Below the pieces are notes generated by a model. That model was not told the origin of the DNA. It made no database searches and worked only from the letters and a program-made list of their open reading frames with translations. Below are positions 8,621-17,689 of a stretch of 64,000 bases of DNA, one piece after another. Source of the stretch: Pseudomonadota bacterium (GTDB taxonomy: Bacteria > Desulfobacterota > Binatia > Binatales > Binataceae). The first letter of the stretch is position 1. Every line of letters begins with the position of its first letter. Location: assembly GCA_021324855.1 (NCBI GenBank), contig JAJPIG010000031.1, positions 62,001 through 126,000 of the forward strand, written 5' to 3'. The position numbers and the translations under genes were made by a program.

Positions 8621-8884
8621 GTGAATATCGAGAGCATTTTGGCGGAACTGATAAGCGAGAGGGACAGGCTCGACCGTGCAATCGCTGCGCTGCAGGGGGA
8701 TGCCCAATTAGGCCGTGCTCAAAGAAGCGTTTCGGTAAGCACCACCAGGCCGAACCAATTACCGAAAGCCACCCCGGCAAGAAAACGGGGCGGGCTCACG
8801 CCTGAAGGCCGTAAGCGGCTTTCCGACGCGATGAAAAAGCGCTGGGCGGAGCGGAAAAGGAAGGGACAGAAAAGCCTCTCGTAG
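8621..8884 (+). CDS. Small basic protein of unknown function
   Basis: An 87-residue protein of no family I can name. The N-terminus is a predicted helix (NIESILAELISERDRLDRAI) suited to coiled-coil pairing. The middle is low-complexity and S/T/P-rich, and the C-terminus is strongly basic (LTPEGRKRLSDAMKKRWAERKRK), like nucleic-acid-binding tails seen in many short bacterial proteins. The GTG start at 8621 is preceded by GAGGTGATC at 8606-8614, a nine-base match to the 3' end of 16S rRNA with good spacing, which argues for a real and well-translated gene. Two hairpins follow. The layout (oligomerising helix plus basic tail) could suit a small nucleoid or RNA-binding protein; this is inference. 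Confidence 0.6.
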   Translation: MNIESILAELISERDRLDRAIAALQGDAQLGRAQRSVSVSTTRPNQLPKATPARKRGGLTPEGRKRLSDAMKKRWAERKRKGQKSLS

Positions 8885-8892
8885 GCCGGGAA

Positions 8893-8930
8893 GAACACCC
8901 GTGCGGTTGAACTCTGCCACGCGGGTGTTC
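8893..8930 (+). terminator. Hairpin after the small basic-protein gene
   Basis: A nine-base-pair inverted repeat, GAACACCCG at 8893-8901 and CGGGTGTTC at 8922-8930, eight bases after the stop codon. No T-run follows. Confidence 0.45.
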
Positions 8931-8963
8931 GAGACCTAATGCCTGGCCTGCCCTCTCGAGCGA

Positions 8964-8996
8964 AGCTCCGGCTCGACGGGCAAGTGAGCCGGAGCT
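8964..8996. terminator. Second hairpin, possibly bidirectional
   Basis: A perfect 11-base-pair inverted repeat, AGCTCCGGCTC at 8964-8974 and GAGCCGGAGCT at 8986-8996, with an 11-base loop. It lies between two convergent genes and may end transcription from both sides. Confidence 0.4.
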
Positions 8997-9128
8997 CTTA
9001 GCGTCCCCAATCAATCTGGCGGGAGGCCGTGTTGCCGTGTCGATTCCCTCGCAATCGATTCGAGGTGAACGGATTAAGCGCGCCTTCGCGCAACCGCTCG
9101 CCCATCATCTATCGATTTACGCGCTTGC

Positions 9129-10175
9129 CTAGGTCGGACAGGATTCGAGTTGCTCCAGGAAATAGCCGTATGAATCGCGGTTCGCCGCGAAACCCATGAA
9201 ATTGTCGATATGGCCGTACCCGGGCACCACATGACGCTTGTAGAGTCCGGGGCCGTTCGCGGCGCATAGCCAATCGAACGTCAGCTTCGTCGATTCCGGC
9301 AGATAAGTCCGATTCAGTTCGCCGGAGACGAAGGTGATCGGAATCCGGAGATGCGTCGGATCGAGGTAGCTCGGCGGCTGCTCACTTCCATAGCGTCGGA
9401 GGTTCTCAGCCGCGCCGTAATCATACTTCTGCGCCGATCCGCGCCGAATGATCTGAGCGAGATGGCGAAAAGATGTCATGTTGCACTTGCCGAACTGGTC
9501 CGCGAGGCGATTGTGAGTCTCGGCGTTCAGTTTTTCATGCCGGTAAAGCTCGCCGTACATAAAGAAGATTCGATGGCACACTGAGCTGTTGCATTCGAAA
9601 TGTCCCAGGCTCACGAACTCGGTGAAGAGTGCCTGGAAAATCGGATGTGCCGGGTCCTCGGTGGCCGAGAGATAATCAAGGCCCATCGCGGTCAGCACCT
9701 GGTCGAGATTCAGTGCGCACTTGATTTCGGTTGCCGGCGGAACGCGGTAATGCAGCGCGATTTGCGAGCACGCGACGCATCGCACCTGCGGCGCGAGGCC
9801 GGCAGCGAGCGTCATGAAGAAGGCGCTCGCCCCCGCGCAATGTACGACGGCCTGGATCGAGTCGGCGCGGGTCTTTTCGATGATAACCTGAATTGCGGCT
9901 GGAAAATCGTTCGCCGCCGCCTCATCGAAAGTAAACTGCCTCAGCGGCAGCGCGATGCTCGCGCGCCAGTCGATGAGCCAAACATCGTAGCCGTTTTTCA
10001 TCAGGTAGGCGGCGAAGCTTTCCGGCACGGTCGGCAGCAGAAACATCCCGCTGTAGACGCCCGCCCCGTGCACGACCATCACGGGCCCCTTGCTGCCGCC
10101 GCGAAAACGCGCGAGCCGATTTTCCACGCCGTCAGGTGTGTTGAACGAGTAGCTCTCTGATGGTTGAAGGCTCAC
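9129..10175 (-). CDS. Alpha/beta hydrolase with a cysteine nucleophile motif
   Basis: A 348-residue alpha/beta hydrolase. HGAG at 36-39 can form the oxyanion hole, WLIDWRAS follows near 66-73, the nucleophile elbow is VHCAGASA with C113, and the catalytic histidine is probably in VPGYGHID near residue 325. A cysteine rather than serine nucleophile is typical of polyhydroxyalkanoate synthases, so the protein may handle acyl thioesters or large hydrophobic esters. It starts 52 bases after the GMC oxidoreductase gene on the same strand, as the last gene of a four-gene set. A role in sterol- or fatty-ester breakdown with that oxidase is plausible inference. No signal peptide is visible. Confidence 0.75.
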   Translation of the reverse strand: MSLQPSESYSFNTPDGVENRLARFRGGSKGPVMVVHGAGVYSGMFLLPTVPESFAAYLMKNGYDVWLIDWRASIALPLRQFTFDEAAANDFPAAIQVIIEKTRADSIQAVVHCAGASAFFMTLAAGLAPQVRCVACSQIALHYRVPPATEIKCALNLDQVLTAMGLDYLSATEDPAHPIFQALFTEFVSLGHFECNSSVCHRIFFMYGELYRHEKLNAETHNRLADQFGKCNMTSFRHLAQIIRRGSAQKYDYGAAENLRRYGSEQPPSYLDPTHLRIPITFVSGELNRTYLPESTKLTFDWLCAANGPGLYKRHVVPGYGHIDNFMGFAANRDSYGYFLEQLESCPT

Positions 10176-10227
10176 GAGAATGCCTCCGCTTGTGTCGATC
10201 GCGATAACAGCTCAAAGCTCCGTCGCT

Positions 10228-12513
10228 TTACGCCGGCAAGTGCGGCCGAACGAAGACCTCCCACAGCGAGCCGAAGAACATCCGTCCGAAGCGCTCGAAC
10301 GCACTCGCCTTCGCGATCGGATCGTTCGTGCCGATCACGGTGAATGTCGTGAGCTGGCGCATGAAATCCGGAATCAAAATCCTGATTATCCCGGTGGCGA
10401 CGACCGGCGCGTTCGTATCGTTTCCCTGCCGGATGCGCGTATAGAGCGTGCTCGTGGAGCCCCAGACATCGAAGTTGCCGTGGTCGCGCACGTCCTTGAA
10501 GCCGTCGAGCAGATACTGCTTTCCGTCGCTCCCGACGAACGGCAGCGCGTAGAGCATCCTGCGCCGATCGGCAGCGCCGCCCGAGACGAAAAGATTAAAC
10601 ACCCCGGCTTCCACCGGAGCGCCAGCGGGCGACGTGAAGTCGTTCACGTGCACGACGCCCTTCGCGACTCCCGCATGCTCATCGCTGGCGAGGAACGCGT
10701 CGAGGTCGGGCAGCGTGATGGTCAGCGTGAAGTCCATCCGCGAATCGGCCGCCTGTCCGGCCGCTTCGGCGCCGGAATAGTCATCAGGCGGGGTCCATCC
10801 CTTTGTGACGTAACCCTTCATCGTTTCGGTGAACGCGATGCCGATCGATTGTGTATTGGTCGCCACGGTGCCTCCCTGCGGGATAACGATCGACGTAAGC
10901 GGATCGATAACCGGTTGCGCCGACGCCGCCTCCGGCGCGCGCCACTTCGGATCGTTCTTGATCCGGCGAATCGCGGCTTCGATATTGCGCTCGGCCACCG
11001 CCGCGATAGTATGCGACGGGTTTACGCCGGTTGCGGATGGCAGGATCGCGCCGTCGAGAACGTAAAGCCCCAAATAGCCGAAGACCTGCCCATTCGCATC
11101 GGTGACTCCGCCGTTCGGCGAGTCAGCCATCAGGCAGCCGCCGAGGTTATGTACCGATACCGGGATTCTTAGCAGCTTCCAGAGCGGATTGAGCGCGAGT
11201 TTGCCGCCCATCGCGGTGGCGATGTCGTTGCCGAGACGCCGCTCCGCCTCGTAGAGCGGCAGGTTCGATGCGACGTCCCACTGGATTTCGAGTTCGCCGC
11301 TGAGTGGATTCAGCCGGATTACGCCGTTGGCAAGATCGCGGCCCATCGCGAGAAACACCGCGCTGCGTGCGGCGGCCGGATCCTTGCCGCCGATTCTGCC
11401 GCGCGCCGCCGCGCTCACGGCGCCCTGGAATGCACTCCAGGTGCGAATCGCTTCGGCATCGAAGAGATTCTGCGTCTTGAGCGCCTGCAACAGGCCGCCG
11501 ATCTCTTTCGGATAGCCGCCCTCCTCGAAGATGAACGAGTTGTCGACGCCGTCATCGCTGCGGCTGTAGACGATCCCGCTCGTGATGGTCGGCCCGCGCG
11601 ACGGTTCGATCGGCGTTGCGGTGTCAAATGCAAAGGCAAGGAAATCGCCGTTACCCGAGTAGCCGTAGCCGAGCCGCTCGCTGAGCTTCGGCAATTTGCC
11701 CGCCGCGCGGGACTTGAGCAGCAACTCGGTCGAGTTCACCGCACCCGCGCATACGAACACGTAGCGCGCCTGGACCTCACCCGCCGCGCCGCCGGCTCCG
11801 TGATCGATGAATCGCACCTTGTACCCCGAACCCATCGCTTCGATTTCACGCGTTTCGCATTGCGTCGTTATCTCCGCGCCGTGATCCGCAGCGACCTTCA
11901 GGTAATTGAGATCGATGGTGTTCTTCGCGTGATAGTTGCATCCGATGTCGCACTCGCCGCAGAACGTGCAGCCCTTCTGCTCGGCGCCGAACTTGTTCCG
12001 ATGCGCCGCATCGGGGGCGCCGAAATCGACCGCGAGGTTCGGGTAACAGAATTGGTCCGAGCGTCCAAGCCGGGCTGCCACCGCCTTCATCATCTGTGTC
12101 TTGGGCGGCAGGCCGAGCGGCGCTTTCGTAATCGGCTGAATGTCCAGCATGTAGGCGACCAGGTCGTAGTAGGGGTCGAGCGCGGCGCGGCTGTATCCGG
12201 CGGGCCATCGATGCTGAAACACATCGCCGGGTGCGCGCAGATGAACGTTCGCGTAGATCAGCGAGCCGCCGCCGAGGCCCGCAGCCTGCACCACAGTCAT
12301 CGCTTGGAGCGGCTTGATGTCGAACAATCCCTGGCCGGTTTTCCAAAGCCATCCGTCGGCCGGATCCTGCCAGTTGCGCGGGAACGGATTGATGTCATAG
12401 CGCCGGCCGCGTTCGATGACGCCGACGCTAAGTCCCGCCTGCGCGAGCCGGCACGCCGCCACGCCGCCGCCGAAGCCGCTTCCGATTACGATCGCATCGT
12501 AGCTGGTACGCAT
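10228..12513 (-). CDS. GMC oxidoreductase, cholesterol-oxidase type
   Basis: A 761-residue FAD enzyme. The dinucleotide-binding GSGFGGG is at 11-17 and a second flavin segment GLGGGSLIYANV at 79-90. The GMC C-terminal half carries HNLGGCLMAD and the closing VNPSHTIAAVAERN, which hold the usual His/Asn active-site residues. A CxxCxxCxxxC cluster (C182, C185, C188, C192) precedes the substrate domain and could bind an Fe-S centre. Residues after about 540 form an extra beta-rich domain beginning IGIAFTETMKGY. Relatives oxidise sterols or other hydrophobic alcohols; the natural substrate here is unknown. No signal peptide or twin-arginine motif is visible. Confidence 0.82.
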   Translation of the reverse strand: MRTSYDAIVIGSGFGGGVAACRLAQAGLSVGVIERGRRYDINPFPRNWQDPADGWLWKTGQGLFDIKPLQAMTVVQAAGLGGGSLIYANVHLRAPGDVFQHRWPAGYSRAALDPYYDLVAYMLDIQPITKAPLGLPPKTQMMKAVAARLGRSDQFCYPNLAVDFGAPDAAHRNKFGAEQKGCTFCGECDIGCNYHAKNTIDLNYLKVAADHGAEITTQCETREIEAMGSGYKVRFIDHGAGGAAGEVQARYVFVCAGAVNSTELLLKSRAAGKLPKLSERLGYGYSGNGDFLAFAFDTATPIEPSRGPTITSGIVYSRSDDGVDNSFIFEEGGYPKEIGGLLQALKTQNLFDAEAIRTWSAFQGAVSAAARGRIGGKDPAAARSAVFLAMGRDLANGVIRLNPLSGELEIQWDVASNLPLYEAERRLGNDIATAMGGKLALNPLWKLLRIPVSVHNLGGCLMADSPNGGVTDANGQVFGYLGLYVLDGAILPSATGVNPSHTIAAVAERNIEAAIRRIKNDPKWRAPEAASAQPVIDPLTSIVIPQGGTVATNTQSIGIAFTETMKGYVTKGWTPPDDYSGAEAAGQAADSRMDFTLTITLPDLDAFLASDEHAGVAKGVVHVNDFTSPAGAPVEAGVFNLFVSGGAADRRRMLYALPFVGSDGKQYLLDGFKDVRDHGNFDVWGSTSTLYTRIRQGNDTNAPVVATGIIRILIPDFMRQLTTFTVIGTNDPIAKASAFERFGRMFFGSLWEVFVRPHLPA

Positions 12514-12588
12514 TGCCTCTATTCCTCGTTCGATCAGCCCGGCCGTTGATCGCTGGATGGCAATAACGTCCTGCGAACCGGACAGCTT

Positions 12589-13527
12589 TCAGCCGTTCAG
12601 TTCGCTCAGGAAAACATGCTGTGTCGCTTTCCGCGCGGCGGTCCCGGCGTACGCTCCCGCTGACGCCGCGATCAGGCGATTGCCCTGGAAGCTGCCGATG
12701 CCGAGCAGGGTCTCTTCGACCGCCGCGGTGACGCCCGCTTCAGCCATCGCGGCAAACCCGACGAACCATCGCTTGGCCGTGTCGCGCGCCGCCGAATCGA
12801 TCCGCGCGACCACCCGCGGATAACGCTCCCGCAAGTCGTACTGAATGTCCCCGGCGGCCTCGACCGCCACCGCGATCAGATCGCGCAGGTAGCGCTCGCC
12901 AGTTTTCTCGGAGAGAAATCCGCGCAAGTCGCCGAGCGCCTGCGGCGCGCCGCTCTTCTGCATCGGCGGTGTGATCCGGATCCCATCGACGGTCATGAAG
13001 CCGTCCGCACCGAAAAAATATTCGAGGCACGCGTCCGCGATCGCGCGCGGCAGCTTCGGGCTTGCGAGATTTTTGAAGGTCGTGAGCAGGGAGAGCGCGA
13101 TTCCGAACTGGCCTTCGAGGAACGAGCCGAACACTCCGCCGAGGCTGGCAAGCTCTGGTTTGCGCCGGAAGAAATCGAGCGTCCGCGCAAATATCGCCGC
13201 CGGATCATCGCCCTCGAAAATCCTGGTCAGTTCGCCGGTCGGATCGATGAAGCTGCGCAAAATGGTTTCGATGCTCGCCTCGCCGAGCCGCGTGAGATTC
13301 AGGATGTCGAGGAGCGGCGAAAAATCGAGCGCGAGATTGCGCGGGATCGAGGCCCCGCTGGCGAGCTCGTGCGCGAGGTCGGTGCCGGCAGCGGCCTCGA
13401 TGCGGGCGAGGGCGACTTTACCGGCGAGCGCGCGCGCGACCGCATCCTGGATGAACGCGACCATCGCGAACTTCGGCTTGTCTTCAGGTGTGATCATCCG
13501 ACACTCCGCACTCAGAAGTTCGACCAT
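12589..13527 (-). CDS. Conserved-looking hypothetical protein in the GMC oxidase operon
   Basis: A 312-residue protein that I do not recognise. It is mostly helical and alanine-rich, with a hydrophobic stretch near 140-155 (FGIALSLLTTFKNLA) and no clear signal peptide, metal site or nucleotide motif. Its first start overlaps the metallophosphoesterase gene by 16 bases; a second ATG 30 bases in (13497) would remove the overlap. It is followed after 75 bases by the GMC oxidoreductase, so it is co-transcribed with it. A chaperone or accessory role for the oxidase is one guess from position only. Confidence 0.6.
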   Translation of the reverse strand: MVELLSAECRMITPEDKPKFAMVAFIQDAVARALAGKVALARIEAAAGTDLAHELASGASIPRNLALDFSPLLDILNLTRLGEASIETILRSFIDPTGELTRIFEGDDPAAIFARTLDFFRRKPELASLGGVFGSFLEGQFGIALSLLTTFKNLASPKLPRAIADACLEYFFGADGFMTVDGIRITPPMQKSGAPQALGDLRGFLSEKTGERYLRDLIAVAVEAAGDIQYDLRERYPRVVARIDSAARDTAKRWFVGFAAMAEAGVTAAVEETLLGIGSFQGNRLIAASAGAYAGTAARKATQHVFLSELNG

Positions 13528-14825
13528 CGCTGGCGGCCGAGTTCATCGTAAAATTCCTCGCGCAGCTCTGCGCCCTTCAGCGTGAGCATCAGAAAACCGT
13601 TGGGCGCGCGGCGATCATCACCGCCGTTGCGCGCAAGGTCGGTCTCCGCCCACTGCACGCGCACCTCGCCGTCGCCCAGCCATCCGAGATCGTGGGGGAA
13701 TGGTTCGTACGGGATCGCGCCATGTCCGACGCATCGCGCGCTCATCGAGGAATTGTTGTCGAAGTAGAGTCGCCAGTACGCGATCGCGGTATGGACATGG
13801 CCCCAGTACCACCACCAATCATGCACGTTGCAGAATTCTCCGGTGATTCGCTGATAGAGCGGCGCGCGGCTGACCGCGCCGGTCGCCGGGTTAACGTCAA
13901 AACCATGATGATGCGTCAGCAGGATGACGCGCTTGCCTTCATTCTGCTTGAGCACCTCGCGCAGCCATTCGACCTGAACCATCCCGTCCGGCTCGCGGGC
14001 CGCATCCGGTTCGCAGATCGAGCCTTCCTCGTACAACAGGCTCTGGTAGTAACCGAAGTAGGCGCTGTCGAGAGCCACGATCAGCCAGTGATCGTTGGTG
14101 AGGGCGAAATAGCTCAGACCCTGCTGCGCCTTGAACAGCGGATTTCCCAGCAACGTCTCGAAGTAGCCGGTCCCGCCGCAATACATCTCATGATTCGAGT
14201 TGAGCGTGTAATTGCCAACGCTGCCGCTGGGCCAGGTGGAAAGGAAAATCTGCTCCTCGGTCTGGAGCCCGGAGTAATAGACATCGCCGAGATGAACCGT
14301 ATAATGCGGCCGCTTCGCACGCATCTGATCGCGCACGGCAATCGCTGCGGGTTCGCTCGTGCCGGCATCGCCGGCCATCGCGATGCGAATCTCCGGCTCC
14401 GCGACCAGCGCTTTAACCGGATCGACCTTGAGAGCCTGATGGGTCGGAAAGCGGAAGCGGTTGTGGCCCGTATGAACATAGTTCAGGACGCTCTCAAGCC
14501 ATTTAGGGTCGCCGGCCTCATAGGGCGCAAAGCCGGGCAGCTCGCGCACCCCGATCGCCGCCGCGAGCATCCCGATCGACGGCAGCTCGCGCATCGCCTG
14601 CGCGAGCTCAGACGGCGATGCCGGCGCTTTGAGATCGCGCACCGCAGCTTCCTGCTGGACCTGGCGCAGCGCGTTCAGCAGGTTTTGACGCGCGGGCAGT
14701 TCGGCGGTGTTGCGAAAGTTCGAAAGAAAATCGATTACGCCCCCCAGATGCTCCGCGACCCGCGCGCCGGGTGCCGGAGAATCCGCGCCAACGGCAGCCG
14801 GCGTCCGAACTTCATCCATTCCCAC
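13512..14825 (-). CDS. Calcineurin-type metallophosphoesterase
   Basis: A 437-residue protein. About 145 N-terminal residues of unknown role precede a full metallophosphoesterase core: GDAG at 152-155 (usual GDxH), HLGDVYYSG at 178-186 (GDxxY), NHEMY at 211-215 (GNHE-like), THHHGF and the closing GHVHTA. These ligands bind two metal ions for phosphate-ester hydrolysis. GDAG in place of GDxH is a variation also seen in purple-acid-phosphatase relatives. It is the first gene of a leftward set with an unknown protein, the GMC oxidase and the hydrolase. No signal peptide is visible, so it is probably cytoplasmic. The substrate is unknown. Confidence 0.8.
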   Translation of the reverse strand: MGMDEVRTPAAVGADSPAPGARVAEHLGGVIDFLSNFRNTAELPARQNLLNALRQVQQEAAVRDLKAPASPSELAQAMRELPSIGMLAAAIGVRELPGFAPYEAGDPKWLESVLNYVHTGHNRFRFPTHQALKVDPVKALVAEPEIRIAMAGDAGTSEPAAIAVRDQMRAKRPHYTVHLGDVYYSGLQTEEQIFLSTWPSGSVGNYTLNSNHEMYCGGTGYFETLLGNPLFKAQQGLSYFALTNDHWLIVALDSAYFGYYQSLLYEEGSICEPDAAREPDGMVQVEWLREVLKQNEGKRVILLTHHHGFDVNPATGAVSRAPLYQRITGEFCNVHDWWWYWGHVHTAIAYWRLYFDNNSSMSARCVGHGAIPYEPFPHDLGWLGDGEVRVQWAETDLARNGGDDRRAPNGFLMLTLKGAELREEFYDELGRQRWSNF

Positions 14826-15173
14826 CTCCGAAATTGCGGCAAATCGGATCGTGCGTTGCTGAACGGATTTCGCACGACATCAGCGTCTTAGGATTTTACA
14901 CGCGCGAGCGTCAAGAAAAGATCGCATGATTTTATAAGAATCAGGAAAAGAATTTTACGATTCGCTGACCGGAACCACTCGATTGCCGCGAAACTTGAAA
15001 AGTTGCGGCCAAAAAACGCTGCCAAAGCAAGCGCAAGTTTTTTTCGCGTTAACAATTTGTCACAAACGTATGCAGATGCCGATTTGCCTATTTGGGCGAT
15101 AATCGAAGTGCGGCCGTTCCTTGAAAGCCGCCACGTTCCTCTATATGTCGGGTGAGGGGACGGAACGAATCAA
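14826..15173. other. Divergent promoter region
   Basis: About 350 comparatively AT-rich bases between the leftward metallophosphoesterase set and the rightward RND exporter. It must carry promoters for both. GATAAT near 15099-15104 is a -10-like element, but no well-spaced -35 accompanies it. No hairpin or RNA gene is evident. Confidence 0.35.
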
Positions 15174-17648
15174 ATGGGACGCGAATTGAATCTGCTCTCG
15201 ATACCCAAGATCGAGCCGGCCGGCTCGGCCAGCGCCGCGCGCCGACGCGGCGAGAGATTGCTGCGCTGGCGCAATCCGCTGGCCGTGCTGTTCGCGGCGA
15301 TCACGCTGCTGATGGCCTGCTCGGCAACCCGCGTACGCTTCCAGACCAGCTTCGACGATCTGCTCCCGGCGCGCCATCCGAACGTGATGCTCTATCATCG
15401 CTTCGCCGACAGCTACGGCCGGGCTCAGACCCTGGTCATGATGCTGCGCGTGAAGCGCGGCGACATCTTTAATCCGACGACGCTGCAGAAAATCCAGGGC
15501 CTGACCTTCGGGGTCAACCGCCTCCCGGGCGTCAATCACAATGAGGTCTTTTCGATCGCTTCCTACCGCGTGGTTTATGCGCGCGCGATTCCGGGCGCGT
15601 TAATCCTGCGCACCTACATGTATCCGAACGTTCCCAAAACGCAGGCGGGGGCCGATGAGCTGCGGCGAGTCGTGATGACCCATCATGCGCAGCTCGCCGG
15701 CCTGGTCACCCCCGACAACAAGAGCGCGCTGGTCGTCGCGAGCTTCAACGAGCACGGCATCGATTACCGGCAGGCGTTCGACGGGATCCAGAAGATGCGC
15801 GCGAGGTACGCCGACGCCAACACCGACCTGTATGCCAGCGGCGACGTGATGGCGATCGGATGGAGCTACCATTTCCTACCGCGCATCCAGCTAATCTTCG
15901 GCCTCGCGATCGGGCTGATGCTCGCGATCATCTACCTGAGTTTGGGCGCGCGCACCGGATGGTGGGCGCCGATCGCGACCGGGATCTGCTCTGCGCTCTG
16001 GGGCCTGGGCTTCATGGGGCTTGCGCGGCTGAATCTGGACCCCGTGATGCTGGTCATACCGTTCATCCTGACGGCGCGCGATTTGAGCCACGGCATCCAA
16101 TGGCAGGGGCGCTACTACGACGAACTCGATCGCACGGCTGAAACGAAGGCGGCGCTGGAGTGCACGGCCGGCGCGATGCTCCCGGCGGGTCTGCTTGCGA
16201 TCCTGACCAACGTCGCCGGCATCGCGTTCATCACCGCAAGCGACATCCCCGCGCTGCGCCATATCGGTTTGGGCGGCGCGATCTGGCTCGCATCGAGCCT
16301 TGCGCTGGTGTTCATCTTTCAACCGATCCTGATGAGCTGGCTGCCGCGTCCGCAACTCCGCCGCGAGCGGCGGATGATTCGCCGCGCCGCCGCGCGTCAT
16401 CATCTTGCGCGGCTTGATCACGCTGCCGATTGGCTGGTTCGAATTCCGATCGCGCCCGGGGTGGCGGCGGGACTGCTCGCCTCGGCAGTCATCGTGCTGA
16501 TCGTGGGGCTCGTATGCGCGCGCGATCTGCCGATCGGCTACCAGGGTGCGAGCATCCCGATCTTTCGTCCCGACGCCGAGGTCAACCGCGATTACGGAAT
16601 GATCGCGCGTTACGTGCCGACCGATTCAGGATGGATCGTCTTCACGACGCCGGATTTTCCCAGCCGTCAGTCGAGCATCGGTCCCGATGTCCTGAGAATG
16701 GAGCGCGACCTCGGCGACTATCTCCGCGCGCGCCGCGACGTCGTGGCGCTGACCGGCTTTGATTCGATGGCCGCCGGACCGATGAACTCGCTGCTCCATT
16801 ACGGCGCGCCGAAATTTCTCTCGACGCCTGACGATCCGGCGCTAAGCGGGACGATCTGGATGATGTTCTTCAGCAGCGCAACCTCCGACGAGATCCGCAC
16901 CCTGTTCGCATATTCGCCCAAGATGACCAGCTCGTGCATCCAGCTCCTGCTGCCGGGCCAGACCTACGCTGCGCTCAAGCGGCTGCGGGCAGACCTCGAT
17001 GACTTCGTACGGCTGCGCGTCGCGCATGACCCGCGCCTCAGCGGCGTCACGCTGCACTACCTGGGCGGCGATGCGGGTGTGGTGCTCGCCACCGACGAGG
17101 TGTTGCCGCACCTGAACGCATTCAATCTCGTGCTGACCACTGCGGTGATTCTGCTCGGTTGCGCGCTTCTGTTCGGTTCGGCGAGCGCCGGTCTGCTGTT
17201 CGCTTTCACAAGCATCGCAGCCGGCATGACCGCTTTCATCTACATGCACTACCGCGGTATCGGTCTAACGATCGATATCATCCCGATACTCTCGCTGGGC
17301 ATCGGTTTGGGCATCAACTACGGCGTCTACACCGTCTACAGAATACGCGACGAGGTTCGCAACGGGGTCGCGCTCGACGAGGCGATCGCGCTCGGCATCC
17401 GGACCACCGGCCTGTGGGTGTTCGTCGGCTACCTGGTGATGATCGGCGGCGTACTGCCGTGGGCCTTCTCGCCCCTGCTGTTCCACAATCAGATGAGCGT
17501 CCTGCTGATCCTGCTGATGAGCGCGAACCTGATTGCGGGCGTGATGTTGTTGCCGGCGTTGATCGCCCGGCTTCGTCCGCGGTTCCTGACGCGCGACGAA
17601 TCGGGCGCCGCCGCCGTCGAGGCAGCCTCGGCGCGCGCGGTGTCGTGA
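15174..17648 (+). CDS. RND-superfamily (MMPL/HpnN-like) lipid exporter
   Basis: An 824-residue inner-membrane exporter with the RND repeat layout. One N-terminal helix (about 38-55) is followed by a large periplasmic loop, a membrane block around 233-390, a second single helix near 425-445, a second loop, and a final membrane block from about 640 to 800. Short loops such as FILTARDLSHG and LSLGIGLGINYGVYTVYR match the sterol-sensing/MMPL core, with the aspartate and tyrosine positions used for proton coupling. This branch includes hopanoid and mycobacterial lipid transporters. No adaptor or outer-membrane partner is adjacent. It faces the SDR/alpha-oxoamine synthase pair across a shared terminator, so export of their lipid product is a reasonable guess. 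Confidence 0.85.
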   Translation: MGRELNLLSIPKIEPAGSASAARRRGERLLRWRNPLAVLFAAITLLMACSATRVRFQTSFDDLLPARHPNVMLYHRFADSYGRAQTLVMMLRVKRGDIFNPTTLQKIQGLTFGVNRLPGVNHNEVFSIASYRVVYARAIPGALILRTYMYPNVPKTQAGADELRRVVMTHHAQLAGLVTPDNKSALVVASFNEHGIDYRQAFDGIQKMRARYADANTDLYASGDVMAIGWSYHFLPRIQLIFGLAIGLMLAIIYLSLGARTGWWAPIATGICSALWGLGFMGLARLNLDPVMLVIPFILTARDLSHGIQWQGRYYDELDRTAETKAALECTAGAMLPAGLLAILTNVAGIAFITASDIPALRHIGLGGAIWLASSLALVFIFQPILMSWLPRPQLRRERRMIRRAAARHHLARLDHAADWLVRIPIAPGVAAGLLASAVIVLIVGLVCARDLPIGYQGASIPIFRPDAEVNRDYGMIARYVPTDSGWIVFTTPDFPSRQSSIGPDVLRMERDLGDYLRARRDVVALTGFDSMAAGPMNSLLHYGAPKFLSTPDDPALSGTIWMMFFSSATSDEIRTLFAYSPKMTSSCIQLLLPGQTYAALKRLRADLDDFVRLRVAHDPRLSGVTLHYLGGDAGVVLATDEVLPHLNAFNLVLTTAVILLGCALLFGSASAGLLFAFTSIAAGMTAFIYMHYRGIGLTIDIIPILSLGIGLGINYGVYTVYRIRDEVRNGVALDEAIALGIRTTGLWVFVGYLVMIGGVLPWAFSPLLFHNQMSVLLILLMSANLIAGVMLLPALIARLRPRFLTRDESGAAAVEAASARAVS

Positions 17649-17655
17649 TCGAGTT

Positions 17656-17689
17656 TCGAGACCTTTTAAACCAGGGTTGAAGGTCTCGA
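17656..17689. terminator. Bidirectional terminator between convergent genes
   Basis: A perfect ten-base-pair inverted repeat, TCGAGACCTT at 17656-17665 and AAGGTCTCGA at 17680-17689, with a 14-base loop. It begins eight bases after the RND stop and overlaps the last codons of the convergent SDR gene. Confidence 0.6.
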
